Positions 45,374 through 54,611 of a stretch of 64,000 nt of DNA are shown piece after piece. The stretch is from JBKECF01 sp047974375 (GTDB taxonomy: Bacteria > Bacillota > Clostridia > Lachnospirales > CAMZNU01), in NCBI GenBank assembly GCA_047974375.1, contig JBKECF010000054.1:124001-188000 (forward strand), in the 5' to 3' direction. Within the stretch, counting starts at the first letter, position 1, and each line of letters begins with the position of its first letter. The translations under genes were made by a program, and so were the position numbers. The notes under the pieces are model-generated. The model had not been told where the DNA came from, searched no databases, and saw nothing but the letters and a program-made list of their open reading frames with translations.

Positions 45374-46324
45374 TTAATAAAATAAATTCATATTGATATC
45401 TTGTTTGTAATCGCCGAAGTGTTTACCGAAAATGTTTATTCCTCCTATTATTTTGCTGTCATCAACGGAGATTTTGAAGGTAATATATGGCTTGCTGTTT
45501 AAAGTAAGACTAAAAATATTAATACTTTTATTAATGAGATTATTATTTACGTAGCAACCACATTCACTTACGCTAATAGTAGTTAGTAGGCCGTATTGAG
45601 AATTTCCTATTTCCCAAAACTCGGGAGTATAAACGCCTTTGCGGTCTCCGAAATCTCCAGGGGATGTATAGTTTCCTACATATATATCATTTATATAAAA
45701 GGAAATATGAGATGGCCAATTAGGGTTTGAGCCTCTCGCCTCAGAACATAACTCTAGGTTAAATTGAATATTTTGCAGCGTAATATTCGAGTTTATGTTA
45801 TTTGGAAATTTGTATTCTAGAAATCCATTTCTAAACCAAATAAGTTGGGCATTTAATCTTTCTTTTGAATAAAAAGTTTTTATGTTATTAAATGTTCCTA
45901 TTATTTGATCTTTATTACACATGCCACAAGTTGGCTCTATTTCACAGTTAGAATAGGCACCAATAGGTAGCTCACTAGTAATTATTTTCGATTCTAATTT
46001 AGTATTTTCCATAGCCATGGAAATATTAATATCACGCACAGTGCAACTACATATACGGGAAGTGCCTCTTATACCTTTTCTTGTTTCTGTGAATACTATC
46101 CCCGCGCTTTCTAACTGTTTTATATGTGAATAAACTGTAGATATTGGCAAGTCTAAGGCTGTAGATATATTAGTCATAGGAAGTTGCCAGTGCACTCTCA
46201 GCAAATCAATAATACGCAATCTGTCTTTTGATGCTAACGCTTTGCCTATTATTTCAATATTGTCCATACTTTCGTTATCAAGTGATAGAGATAAACTTTT
46301 TAAACTATTGGATAGATCATTCAT
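45374..46324 (-). CDS. ArsR-like helix-turn-helix regulator with C-terminal sensor domain
   Basis: 316 residues. Winged helix in the first 100 (GKALASKDRLRIIDLLRVHWQLPMTNISTALDLPISTVYSHIKQLESAG). The large C-terminal part contains a Cys-rich stretch (CEIEPTCGMC) and a beta-rich sensor fold of unknown ligand. Diverges from a sugar ABC importer; such regulators sit beside carbohydrate importers in Clostridia and probably repress or activate them. The intergenic region has three inverted repeats. Confidence 0.78.
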   Translation of the reverse strand: MNDLSNSLKSLSLSLDNESMDNIEIIGKALASKDRLRIIDLLRVHWQLPMTNISTALDLPISTVYSHIKQLESAGIVFTETRKGIRGTSRICSCTVRDINISMAMENTKLESKIITSELPIGAYSNCEIEPTCGMCNKDQIIGTFNNIKTFYSKERLNAQLIWFRNGFLEYKFPNNINSNITLQNIQFNLELCSEARGSNPNWPSHISFYINDIYVGNYTSPGDFGDRKGVYTPEFWEIGNSQYGLLTTISVSECGCYVNNNLINKSINIFSLTLNSKPYITFKISVDDSKIIGGINIFGKHFGDYKQDINMNLFY

Positions 46325-46350
46325 ATGCTCTCCTTTATTTTATAAATTAT

Positions 46351-46372
46351 GAAGTGAATTTTAATTCATTTC
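46351..46372. promoter_or_regulatory. Palindromic operator-like site near regulator start
   Basis: 22-bp near-perfect inverted repeat with the core TGAATT/AATTCA and one mismatched pair, about 30 bases upstream of the ArsR-like gene start. Probably autoregulation. Confidence 0.5.
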
Positions 46373-46388
46373 ATATAATTCGAAAAAA

Positions 46389-46427
46389 TGCATAAATTTA
46401 TATCGTTATTTAAAATAATTTTATGCA
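46389..46427. promoter_or_regulatory. Inverted repeat upstream of importer promoter
   Basis: TGCATAAATTTA (46389-46400) is mirrored by AATTTTATGCA (46417-46427). It lies just upstream of the -35 at 46433. A candidate binding site for the divergent regulator, shared by both promoters. Confidence 0.5.
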
Positions 46428-46432
46428 ATATG

Positions 46433-46461
46433 TTGACAAAACATTTTAGTAAATATATACT
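46433..46461 (+). promoter_or_regulatory. Sigma-A promoter of the importer operon
   Basis: TTGACA (46433-46438), 17-bp spacer, TATACT (46456-46461). Start near 46468, leader about 115 bases to the binding-protein gene. Strong consensus, so repression at neighbouring palindromes is likely. Confidence 0.8.
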
Positions 46462-46474
46462 TTAAATAAATAGG

Positions 46475-46495
46475 TTGAATATATGCATATTTCAA
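46475..46495. promoter_or_regulatory. 21-bp palindrome just after the transcription start
   Basis: TTGAATAT at the left and ATTTCAA at the right around a central ATGCAT, one mismatch pair. At about +8 to +28 a bound repressor would block transcription. It shares TTGAA and TGCAT motifs with the two other inverted repeats upstream. Confidence 0.6.
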
Positions 46496-46584
46496 GTGTT
46501 TTTTTTTATTTTTTTATTTCTTTAATATTAAAATATCTTATATTTAATATTAAGTAAAGCTGAGGTTAATTTTAAGGAGGATTT

Positions 46585-47802
46585 ATGAGGAAAAAATTTA
46601 TTAGTTTAGTATGTGTGTTATTTTCTGTTGGATTAATTGGGTGTTCGAGCAAAGAAAAGATTACGCTGTGGACTCCTTTTACTGGCCCGGCAGGAGTGCA
46701 TTTTGAAGAAATAGTGGAAAAATATAATGCTACTTCGCCGGCTTTTGAAATTGAGTATATGCCTACACCGGATATGTATACACAAATTTATACGGTAATG
46801 AATTCTAATGATAATTCAAATGTACCAGATTTATTAGTTGGTCATATTGAAAGAATACCTTTATTTAAAGAGCAAGGTATGATTAATGATATAGAGGAGG
46901 TAATTAAAAATCAAGAAAATTTAGTGGGAAAAAATTTTTTGCCACAGGCATGGAATGCTGGGGAAATAGATGGTAAACGTTATGCTATACCTCTAGATAT
47001 TCATTCAATAATTTTATATTACAATGAAGATTTATTAAATAAGTATGCTCCTAGAACCTTAGATGATAAAGTTATAACTTGGGATGAGATACTTGAAATA
47101 GCCCCAGTGGCAGCACAAGATGGAATAGTTACTTTTCCATCTAGAATTTTAGGTTGGCTAGTGAACTCAATGGTGGCACAACAAGGTGGAAATATACATG
47201 AAGGAGCTAAACCTACTTTAAACACAGCAGAGGCGTTGCATGCATTAGAAACATTAATAGAAATTCAAAAAGTGGGTGGAATGCAAGTTGATGGTGATGA
47301 TGCTGAATTATTATTTAATTCTGGTGAATCAATTTTTATTGAAGAGGGTATATGGTATCAAAATAATCTTTTAAATAATGAAGATTTTACTGTTAAAACA
47401 GCAAATACACCTGTGTTCACCGAGGACTTATTAGCTACATGGTCATCATCACATCAATTTATGGAATTAAGTAAAGAACGTACACCTGAAAAGCAAGAGG
47501 CTATTGGCGACTTTTTGGAATTTGTTAGGCTTAATTCTGAAACTTGGGCTAATGGTGGACAAAATGTAGCCAGCGTAGAGGTTTACAAAGATGATAGTTA
47601 CTATGAAAGACCACAGGGATTTTTAATGAGTAACGATATGGAATTAAATTCAATGAAAATTTTCTCTTTTTTAAACTATGGAATTGTTGATCAATCTTAT
47701 GGAACTTTATTAAATGACGCTATTTACGGAAGGATTAGTGCAAAAGAAGCATTAGATACAGCACAAAAAACAGCAGAGGATTTATTAAAGGAAGGGAATT
47801 AA
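46585..47802 (+). CDS. Sugar ABC transporter binding lipoprotein
   Basis: 405 residues. Lipoprotein signal MRKKFISLVCVLFSVG, lipobox LIGC. Family 1 solute-binding fold (GpUgpB/MalE size): TLWTPFTGPAGVHFEEIVEKYN, YAIPLDIHSIILYYNEDLL, FIEEGIWYQNN. Similar in type to glycerol-3-phosphate or oligosaccharide binders; ligand unknown. Start has AAGGAGGATTT. The permeases follow without gap. Confidence 0.9.
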   Translation: MRKKFISLVCVLFSVGLIGCSSKEKITLWTPFTGPAGVHFEEIVEKYNATSPAFEIEYMPTPDMYTQIYTVMNSNDNSNVPDLLVGHIERIPLFKEQGMINDIEEVIKNQENLVGKNFLPQAWNAGEIDGKRYAIPLDIHSIILYYNEDLLNKYAPRTLDDKVITWDEILEIAPVAAQDGIVTFPSRILGWLVNSMVAQQGGNIHEGAKPTLNTAEALHALETLIEIQKVGGMQVDGDDAELLFNSGESIFIEEGIWYQNNLLNNEDFTVKTANTPVFTEDLLATWSSSHQFMELSKERTPEKQEAIGDFLEFVRLNSETWANGGQNVASVEVYKDDSYYERPQGFLMSNDMELNSMKIFSFLNYGIVDQSYGTLLNDAIYGRISAKEALDTAQKTAEDLLKEGN

Positions 47803-48687
47803 ATGGTAAGAAAAAAAGATATTTTTAAATATAAACATTTATTTTTTATAGGACCGCATTTAGTTTTGTTTTTAGTTTTTTTAGCATTACCTCTAGTATT
47901 TGGTGTATTTATTTCTTTTACCAATTGGGATTTAACAGGAAGTCCCAATTGGGTCGGATTAAATAACTATGGTGAAATATTATTTGATATTAATAGTACT
48001 TTTCATAAACAGTTTTTCAATGGCATGAAAAATACTTTAGTGTTTGTATTGTGTAGCGTGCCTCTATTTGTAGTAATACCTTTAACTATTGCATTGGCTT
48101 TAAATACAGGGGTTAAAGGTGGTGGGATATTTCAATCTATATTTTATATTCCATGTTTATTTTCTATATCTGCAGTTGCTATTATATGGAAACTTGTGTT
48201 CAATTTAAGGCTTGGCTTAATAAACCAAATTTTTTCTTTAGATATAAGTTGGCTTACAACTCAACCCTATGGATGGATGAGTATTGTTATGGTATCAATA
48301 TGGTGGAATATTGGTGGGAATATGATAATTTATAGGTCGGCATTAGGTGGAATTGATATAAATATATATGAAGCTGCTGCTATAGATGGTGCCAATGCAT
48401 GGAATTTATTTTTAAGAATAACATTACCATCAATTAAGTTTCCGTTATTATATACAACGGTTATTACTACTTTAAACACTTTTAATATTTATGGACAGCC
48501 TTTATTACTAACAGATGGTGGTCCAAACGAATCAACTAAGGTAATAATGATGTATATAAGAGAATTAGCTTTTGGCTCGGGAAAATCTATATCTGGCATG
48601 GCATCTGCCATGGCTATGTTACTTGGGCTAGTTATGGTTCTAATTTCAATCTTTCAATTTAGGGTGATGAATAAAAACAATACATAG
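47803..48687 (+). CDS. Sugar ABC transporter permease (MalF/UgpA type)
   Basis: 294 residues, six helices; LPLVFGVFISFTNWDLTGSPNWVGLNNYGEI at the N-terminus, EAA loop IYEAAAIDGANAWNLFLRITLPSIKFPL. Starts one base after the binding-protein stop. Forms the channel with the next permease. Confidence 0.9.
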   Translation: MVRKKDIFKYKHLFFIGPHLVLFLVFLALPLVFGVFISFTNWDLTGSPNWVGLNNYGEILFDINSTFHKQFFNGMKNTLVFVLCSVPLFVVIPLTIALALNTGVKGGGIFQSIFYIPCLFSISAVAIIWKLVFNLRLGLINQIFSLDISWLTTQPYGWMSIVMVSIWWNIGGNMIIYRSALGGIDINIYEAAAIDGANAWNLFLRITLPSIKFPLLYTTVITTLNTFNIYGQPLLLTDGGPNESTKVIMMYIRELAFGSGKSISGMASAMAMLLGLVMVLISIFQFRVMNKNNT

Positions 48688-48695
48688 GAGGGTAT

Positions 48696-49541
48696 ATGAG
48701 AAAAAACAAAAATTCTAAAATTGTAGGTTTTATTTTTTTACTAGTGCTTGGAGTGATGTGGACGGTACCGTTAATGTTTGGTGTATTAACTTCTTTTAAG
48801 CCCAATAAAGAAATTGCCTCACTAGGTGGTTTTAGGCTATTGCCGGTGGATTGGACTATAAGTCAATATATAAATACATTTACAGGAACTGCTAATTTTC
48901 CTATTGTTAGATGGTTTATGAATTCTATAATAATTTCATTTTCTCATATGGTACTGATGGTTTTGGTAGTCTCCCTTGCGGCATATGGATACACTAGAAT
49001 AGAGTTTAAGGGTAGGGATAAAATGTTTTTTGTGTTGTTATGCATATCCATGTTTCCACAAGTAGTAAATATAATTCCTACTTACAAAATTGTGGATAGC
49101 TTTGGATGGGTAAATACATTTATGGCAGTCATAGTCCCAGGTTTAGGTGGAGTTACAAATATTTTTTTAGTTAGGCAATTTATGTTGGGCATACCAAAAG
49201 AATATGACGAATCCGCAAAGATAGATGGGGCAAGTGATTTATATATTTATGCTAAAGTAATTATACCCTTGGTTAAACCTATTTTAACTGTTGTGGCATT
49301 ATTTTCTTTTACTGCATCTTGGAATGATTTTTTATGGCCAACCATTGTATTTACAGATGTGAATAAAATGCCAATAACAGCGGGCTTACAGCTACTGCAG
49401 GGTACATATTGGACTTATCAATATTTAGGTCAAATGATGGCAGCGGCAACTTTTGCAATATTACCTACATTTGTTATATTTCTGTTTACACAAAAGCATT
49501 TTTTAGAATCTATGTCTTTAGGTTCTGGAGTTAAAGGATAG
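48696..49541 (+). CDS. Sugar ABC transporter permease (MalG/UgpE type)
   Basis: 281 residues, six helices; EAA loop EYDESAKIDGASDLYIYAKVIIPLVKPI and the C-terminal QKHFLESMSLGSGVKG typical of MalG-like permeases. AGGAGG start. No ATPase gene follows; the sulfatase comes after a 205-bp gap that contains a dispersed repeat. Confidence 0.9.
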   Translation: MRKNKNSKIVGFIFLLVLGVMWTVPLMFGVLTSFKPNKEIASLGGFRLLPVDWTISQYINTFTGTANFPIVRWFMNSIIISFSHMVLMVLVVSLAAYGYTRIEFKGRDKMFFVLLCISMFPQVVNIIPTYKIVDSFGWVNTFMAVIVPGLGGVTNIFLVRQFMLGIPKEYDESAKIDGASDLYIYAKVIIPLVKPILTVVALFSFTASWNDFLWPTIVFTDVNKMPITAGLQLLQGTYWTYQYLGQMMAAATFAILPTFVIFLFTQKHFLESMSLGSGVKG

Positions 49542-49583
49542 TAAAGAATGTTATAAAATAATACAATACTTTATTGATATATT

Positions 49584-49709
49584 AGTCAATAGACCTATTC
49601 GTCAGTGGGGGCTTATACCTACGCTGAGCGGCGAATTCGGCTGCATAACCGAGCCGAAAGCAAAATTTAGATGCCAGCATTGAGATGGGGGTCTAATTCT
49701 TACCAATAA
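49584..49709 (+). repeat. Dispersed structured repeat, copy B
   Basis: Begins AGTCAATAGACCTA, followed by CGTCAGTGGGGGCTTATACC, and ends with the shared block GCAAAATTTAGATGCCAGC...TGAGATGGGGGTCTAATTCTTACC. An inner hairpin TTCGGCT/AGCCGAA (about 49634-49660) is unique to this copy. The same start and end sequences occur in opposite orientation at 51950-52110. It lies between the permease and sulfatase genes, where it may affect read-through. Confidence 0.8.
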
Positions 49710-49746
49710 AAAATAAAAAATGAAGTTAATAAGTTAGGGGAGAGTT

Positions 49747-51162
49747 ATGATAGAACAAATGAATATATTAACAATTATGATGGACCATATAGCATATTAT
49801 AATCATAAAGACGTTAAAATGCCGAATTTTCAGCGTTTAAAAGATAGAGGCGTGTATTTTCCTAATGCATATTGTGCGAGTCCTTTGTGTGCTCCATCTA
49901 GAAGATCGTTATTTACAGGATTGTATCCTAGTAATCACGGTCAGTTAACCAATGGTGAAAAAATACCAATAAAAGCGACAGAAAGTTATTTCGATGTATT
50001 TATGAAAAATGGGTATAAAAATTATTATTTTGGTAAATGTCATGCAAGTTCAAGTGAGGCAATAAGCGGGCTAAATGGAGCGTTGTTTACTGATGATGGT
50101 TATGGCAACCCTTATGGTAAGAAAGAATATAAAGATTATATAAACAGAGAGGGCTTGCCGAAGGCAAAAATGTTCGTAGAGCGAAATTTTTCTTCAGAAG
50201 GTGATGTAATGAAAATAAAGGAGAATGAGGAATATGATTTTCCAAGAGCTATATGCGAAACTCTTTCAGGAATTTTAATGACGCCAAAGGAAACTCATGA
50301 AAGCTATTTTTTAGCTGACATGGCTAGAAGGCAACTAGAGGAACTATCAAAAAGTAATGAGAAATTTAATATGCGAGTAGATTTTTGGGGTCCACATCAT
50401 CCATATTCGCCTACACAAGAATTTATAAATTTATATGACGAAGATGAGGTGGAGTTGTATCCAAGTTTTAGTGATGACTTGAAAAATAAACCTAGTTCTC
50501 ATAAATTTGAGTTAAACAAATATTGTAGTAAAAATAAGGAAATAATTATACCAAATCCAATGGAAGAAAAAGAGTGGAAGAAAATACTGACAAGGTGCTA
50601 TGGGATGATATCTATGTGTGATGATGCTATGGGAAAAATAATTGACAAGCTAGAAGAGTTAAATATGTTTGAGAACACCATAGTTATATTTGCAACAGAT
50701 CATGGGGATGCTATATGTAGTCACGGTGGCCATTTCGATAAATCTTCTTACATGACGGAAGAAGTTATGAGAATACCTTTGGTAATAGTAGATCCTAAAA
50801 TCGGTAAAAAGGTGTGTAATGAATTTATTTCGAATATAGATTTAGCACCAACTATGCTTGCCTATGGTGGATTGTGTTTTAGTGAAGAAGTAGATGGCAG
50901 AGATATAGGCGATATTTTTATAGGTAACAATTGGAAAGACACTGTATATGCTCAAACTCACGGGCATTTTCAAAAATGGTTTGGACGTATGGTAAGGTTT
51001 GGAAATATTAAATATGTATTAAATAAAGGCGATATGAATGAACTTTACGACTTAGAAAAAGATCCTTATGAGATGAATAATTTAATTGATCAGAAAGGAT
51101 ATGAGAATTTACAAAATATAATGTCTGAAAAAATGAAAGATTTATTTGAAAAATATCAGTAA
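49747..51162 (+). CDS. Arylsulfatase-family enzyme
   Basis: 471 residues. The formylglycine-forming motif is C48-A-P-S-R (CAPSRRSLFTGLYP), so a Cys-type sulfatase that needs an anSME activator, not encoded in the window. Metal ligands: D13-H14 at the start, IVIFATDHGDAICSHG late. No signal peptide, so probably acts on imported sulfated sugars or sulfate esters. Functionally belongs with the importer upstream. HFDKSSYMTEEVMRIPLV is typical of the choline-sulfatase/heparan type. Substrate unknown. Confidence 0.88.
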   Translation: MIEQMNILTIMMDHIAYYNHKDVKMPNFQRLKDRGVYFPNAYCASPLCAPSRRSLFTGLYPSNHGQLTNGEKIPIKATESYFDVFMKNGYKNYYFGKCHASSSEAISGLNGALFTDDGYGNPYGKKEYKDYINREGLPKAKMFVERNFSSEGDVMKIKENEEYDFPRAICETLSGILMTPKETHESYFLADMARRQLEELSKSNEKFNMRVDFWGPHHPYSPTQEFINLYDEDEVELYPSFSDDLKNKPSSHKFELNKYCSKNKEIIIPNPMEEKEWKKILTRCYGMISMCDDAMGKIIDKLEELNMFENTIVIFATDHGDAICSHGGHFDKSSYMTEEVMRIPLVIVDPKIGKKVCNEFISNIDLAPTMLAYGGLCFSEEVDGRDIGDIFIGNNWKDTVYAQTHGHFQKWFGRMVRFGNIKYVLNKGDMNELYDLEKDPYEMNNLIDQKGYENLQNIMSEKMKDLFEKYQ

Positions 51163-51260
51163 ATAAATTTTAACATAGCATCTACTTAGCAAAAATTTAT
51201 AAATAGGGAAAATCATTTTGACTAGAAATGAAATATATGTTAGTATAATTTTAAAAAAAT

Positions 51261-51272
51261 GAAACTATGTTT
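51261..51272. promoter_or_regulatory. Weak candidate LexA box
   Basis: GAAACTATGTTT, two changes from GAAC-N4-GTTC, 30 bases before lexA. LexA commonly represses itself, but the match is poor. Confidence 0.3.
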
Positions 51273-51301
51273 GATATAAATTTAAAAAAGGATTTGATGT
51301 T

Positions 51302-51913
51302 ATGAAAAAATTAACTAAGCAACAACAAAGAGTTTATGACTACATCTTGGAAGCTGTTTCGGGAAAAGGTATAATACCATCTATTAGGGAAATGTGTGAT
51401 TCTTTAGGCTTTAAATCTACATCAACAGTGCATTTACATCTTGTTTCTTTAGAAGAAAAGGGATACATTCGTAGAGAAAAATCTAAGAATAGATCGATAG
51501 AAATATTGGATCCGTTTTTTTTAAAAAAGTTTAATGAAGAATATGTACAAGTGCCTATTATTGGTAGTGTAGCGGCAGGAGATCCGATTTTTGCACAGGA
51601 AAATGTTGAAGATTTTTTCCCTATACCTGTTAATTATGTTGGGAATCATGAAGTTTTTATGCTAAGAATTAAAGGGCAAAGCATGATAGATGCTGGTATT
51701 TTTGATGGCGACTTGGTGTTATGTAGTAAGCAAAATACTGCCAGAAACAAAGATATAGTAGTTGCATTAATTGATGATGAGGCAACATGTAAAACTTTTT
51801 ACCGTGAAAAAAATCATATACGTTTACAGCCGGAGAATGAGTCCTACGAACCTATTATTGCGAAGGAATTATCTATCTTGGGTATAGTTATTGGGTTGTA
51901 CAGAACTTATTAG
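51302..51913 (+). CDS. lexA: SOS repressor LexA
   Basis: 203 residues. N-terminal winged helix (about 1-70, PSIREMCDSLGFKSTSTVHLHL) and a self-cleaving peptidase: cleavage site A92-G93, catalytic S127 (IKGQSMIDAGI) and K164 (EATCKTFYRE). Monocistronic; a dispersed repeat lies 36 bases downstream. Homologous to Bacillus LexA in size. Confidence 0.97.
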   Translation: MKKLTKQQQRVYDYILEAVSGKGIIPSIREMCDSLGFKSTSTVHLHLVSLEEKGYIRREKSKNRSIEILDPFFLKKFNEEYVQVPIIGSVAAGDPIFAQENVEDFFPIPVNYVGNHEVFMLRIKGQSMIDAGIFDGDLVLCSKQNTARNKDIVVALIDDEATCKTFYREKNHIRLQPENESYEPIIAKELSILGIVIGLYRTY

Positions 51914-51949
51914 CACATATCCTATCAAGTAAATATAGCAATTCCGCTT

Positions 51950-52110
51950 TTATCGGTAAGAATTAGACCCCCATCTCAACGCTGGTATCTAAATTTTGCC
52001 CTTAGTAATTTTGTATACTAAACCTCTAAAATTAGGTTCAACAAAAAAAGTAGTCAATAGACCTACTGTCAGTGGGGTACAAGCCCCTATTGACGGTAGG
52101 TCTATTGACT
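51950..52110 (-). repeat. Dispersed structured repeat, copy C (inverted relative to copy B)
   Basis: In minus orientation it starts AGTCAATAGACCTAC, ends with the shared TGAGATGGGGGTCTAATTCTTACC block, and has a 35-bp longer middle. The 52052-52110 part is a near-perfect hairpin: AGTCAATAGACCTAC-TGTCA pairs with TGACGGTAGGTCTATTGACT, one mismatch, with inner GGGG/CCCC. With copy B it brackets sulfatase-lexA as an inverted pair. Confidence 0.82.
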
Positions 52111-52224
52111 AAACAATGCTTTGGTAGAGGTAAGCCTTTGAATCAGAGGATGGAAAGGTGTTTTGACTGATAGAGAAAACATATGTTTAATGGAAATACT
52201 ATTAATTTATGGTAAAATGTAACG

Positions 52225-52520
52225 AAGATAAAAAAATCGTTTTTTCTAAGATTAACTCTTGTAATTTTTGTTTTTTTTGTGTTTATATGTAAAGTTACAA
52301 CTTTTATTTTTAGATACATGCTATAAATAGTACTACTCAGACAGGTTATACTTTTGGTGTGACATATGATGAGGTATATGATTTTGCAGATATTATCAAT
52401 TATAGGAAAGATATTAGCGCTGGTTCTAGAGGTCAGGTATCTTATTCGTTTTTTTACGAAGGAGTTGGAACTCTTTACAAATATGATTGTGATATTGAAG
52501 GATATTTAACACTTTATTAA
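52225..52520 (+). pseudogene. Remnant of a small secreted protein
   Basis: Two abutting frames: from 52225 a signal-like KIKKSFFLRLTLVIFVFFVF stopping at 52326, and from 52314 a frame one base over, reading HAINSTTQTGYTFGVTYDEV and ending KYDCDIEGYLTLY at 52520. No proper ATG or ribosome site. A secreted beta-type protein, family not recognised. The stretch 52113-52823 without intact genes holds this, more AT-rich DNA and, at 52622-52770, a possible membrane-peptide remnant (VVVILFFALFLLMFMIPVL). Confidence 0.4.
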
Positions 52521-52775
52521 TTTTATTTTTTTTAGTTGCAATAATACTGTGCATTCGCTATTTTTTAAGAAAATTTGGCAATAGTAAGTGAAATATTTAC
52601 TTTTATGGTTATCTGAATTTTATTATAATTAAGAAATTAATTATAGAAGTAGTAGTGGTTATATTATTTTTTGCGTTATTCTTACTTATGTTTATGATAC
52701 CAGTTCTAGATTTAAAGGAAAATAATATAGAGTATACAAATAGAAATACTATAAAAATAATTGATGATAATAAGA

Positions 52776-52816
52776 AAAACCTAACCAAAGTGATTTTAAA
52801 ATTTTGGTTAGGTTTT
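52776..52816. terminator. Terminator of the rel-aspS operon
   Basis: Perfect 14-bp stem AAAACCTAACCAAA (52776-52789) / TTTGGTTAGGTTTT (52803-52816), 13-base loop. Immediately downstream of aspS on the minus strand. Confidence 0.9.
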
Positions 52817-52823
52817 ATTATTA

Positions 52824-54611
52824 TTATTTTTCTATTATTATATTTAAGGATAATTCTTTTAGTTGCTTTTCATCAACTAAATCAGGTGCTTCTGTCAATG
52901 GACAAGAGGCATCTTTCACCTTAGGGAAAGCTATTACATCTCTTATAGCTTTAGAACCGGTTAAGTACATAACTAATCTGTCCAAACCGTATGCCATACC
53001 ACCATGTGGAGGTACACCATATTTAAACGCCTCTAGGAAGAATCCAAAACGGCTGTATGCCTCCTCTTCACCTATACCGATTGCTTTAAATACTTTTTCT
53101 TGAATATCTCTTTTATATGTCCTTAAGCTACCGCCTGCTATTTCCGAGCCGTTTAAAACTAAGTCGTAAGCAATGGCACGAACTTTTTCAGGACTAGTTT
53201 CTAACATATGAATATCCTCTTCCATTGGTAATGTGAAAGGGTGGTGTTTTGCACTATAACGTTGACTGTCTTCATCCCACTCAAGTAAAGGAAACTCTGT
53301 AACCCATAGGAAGTTGAAAGTATTTTCATCTATTATATCAAGACCTTTAGCTACTTCGTTTCTTAAGTTTCCTAATGCGTCAAATACGATTTGATCTTTA
53401 TCGGCACATAATAAAATTAAATCTCCAGATTCTCCGCCAAAGGCTTGTATTATTTCTTTAATTTTATCATCATTAAAAAATTTAGAAATTGTTGACTTAA
53501 AAGTACCATCATCATTAATATTAATCCATGCTAAGCCTTTGGCTTTAAAGTCTTTTACAAAGTCCACTAGCTTATCTATTTTTTTTCTGCTAAAAACTGA
53601 GTTACCATCTTTAGCACAAATACCTCGAACGGAGCCACCTGCATTAATAGCGCCTTCAAATACTCCAAACTCACTTCCTTTAACAATATCCGTCACATTA
53701 ACTAGTTCCATTGCAAATCTTGTGTCTGGCTTATCAATTCCATATTTTTCCATTGCTTCCTTATAGGTTAATATAGGGAAAGTATCTTGTATTTCTACAT
53801 ATAATATTTCTTTAAAAACTTTTTTCATTAAATTTTCATTAATTTTTAGCACGTCTTCTTGGTCTACAAAGGACATTTCTACGTCCACTTGAGTAAACTC
53901 TGGTTGTCTATCTGCTCGCAAGTCCTCATCTCTAAAACATTTTACAATTTGGTAATATTTATCAAAACCCGAAATCATTAATAATTGTTTAAAAAGTTGT
54001 GGCGATTGAGGTAATGCATAAAACTTTCCACCATGAACACGGCTAGGTACTAAGTAATCTCTAGCACCTTCAGGTGTGGATTTAGTTAAAACAGGAGTAT
54101 CTATGTCTAAAAATCCATTTGTATTAAAAAACTCTCTTATGCTTTGTATAGTTTTGTGTCTAGTTATTATATTTTTTTGCATTTCTTCTCTACGTAGGTC
54201 AATGTACCTATATTTTAGTTTAAGGTCTTCACGCACGCCTTCATCCATAACTGAGAATGGTGGTACTTCAGCTTCAGAAAGTATTCTTAAATCTTTTGCA
54301 TCAATTTCAATTTTCCCTGTTTTCATATCGCTGTTTATATTATTTTCATCTCTTGCTATTACAATTCCTTTTATAGCTATAACGTATTCACCACGTATAG
54401 TTTCGGCTTTAGCAAATATTTCATCTCCAGAAGTTTCGCTATTTATTACAACTTGAAGTATTCCGCTTCTATCCCTTAAAGCAATAAAAATTAGTTGGCC
54501 TAAATCTCTTCGTTTACTTACCCAACCTGCTACTGTTACTTCCTTACCTATTAGTTGTTCTGTTACTTCTGTACACATATGAGTTCTTTTTAATCCGCTA
54601 AGTGTGTCCAT
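52824..54611 (-). CDS. aspS: Aspartyl-tRNA synthetase
   Basis: 595 residues, bacterial-type class II enzyme: N-terminal anticodon-binding OB fold (VTVAGWVSKRRDLGQLIFIALRDRSG), motif 2 CFRDEDLRADRQPEFTQVDVEMSF, GAD insertion domain about 285-420, motif 3 PPHGGMAYGLDRLVMYL. Start overlaps hisS stop by one base. Confidence 0.98.
   Translation of the reverse strand: MDTLSGLKRTHMCTEVTEQLIGKEVTVAGWVSKRRDLGQLIFIALRDRSGILQVVINSETSGDEIFAKAETIRGEYVIAIKGIVIARDENNINSDMKTGKIEIDAKDLRILSEAEVPPFSVMDEGVREDLKLKYRYIDLRREEMQKNIITRHKTIQSIREFFNTNGFLDIDTPVLTKSTPEGARDYLVPSRVHGGKFYALPQSPQLFKQLLMISGFDKYYQIVKCFRDEDLRADRQPEFTQVDVEMSFVDQEDVLKINENLMKKVFKEILYVEIQDTFPILTYKEAMEKYGIDKPDTRFAMELVNVTDIVKGSEFGVFEGAINAGGSVRGICAKDGNSVFSRKKIDKLVDFVKDFKAKGLAWININDDGTFKSTISKFFNDDKIKEIIQAFGGESGDLILLCADKDQIVFDALGNLRNEVAKGLDIIDENTFNFLWVTEFPLLEWDEDSQRYSAKHHPFTLPMEEDIHMLETSPEKVRAIAYDLVLNGSEIAGGSLRTYKRDIQEKVFKAIGIGEEEAYSRFGFFLEAFKYGVPPHGGMAYGLDRLVMYLTGSKAIRDVIAFPKVKDASCPLTEAPDLVDEKQLKELSLNIIIEK

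Noticed and set aside
52655..52924. Plus-strand frame of 89 codons with a membrane segment
   Set aside because: Runs through the aspS terminator and into aspS on the other strand, with no ribosome site; at most a remnant.
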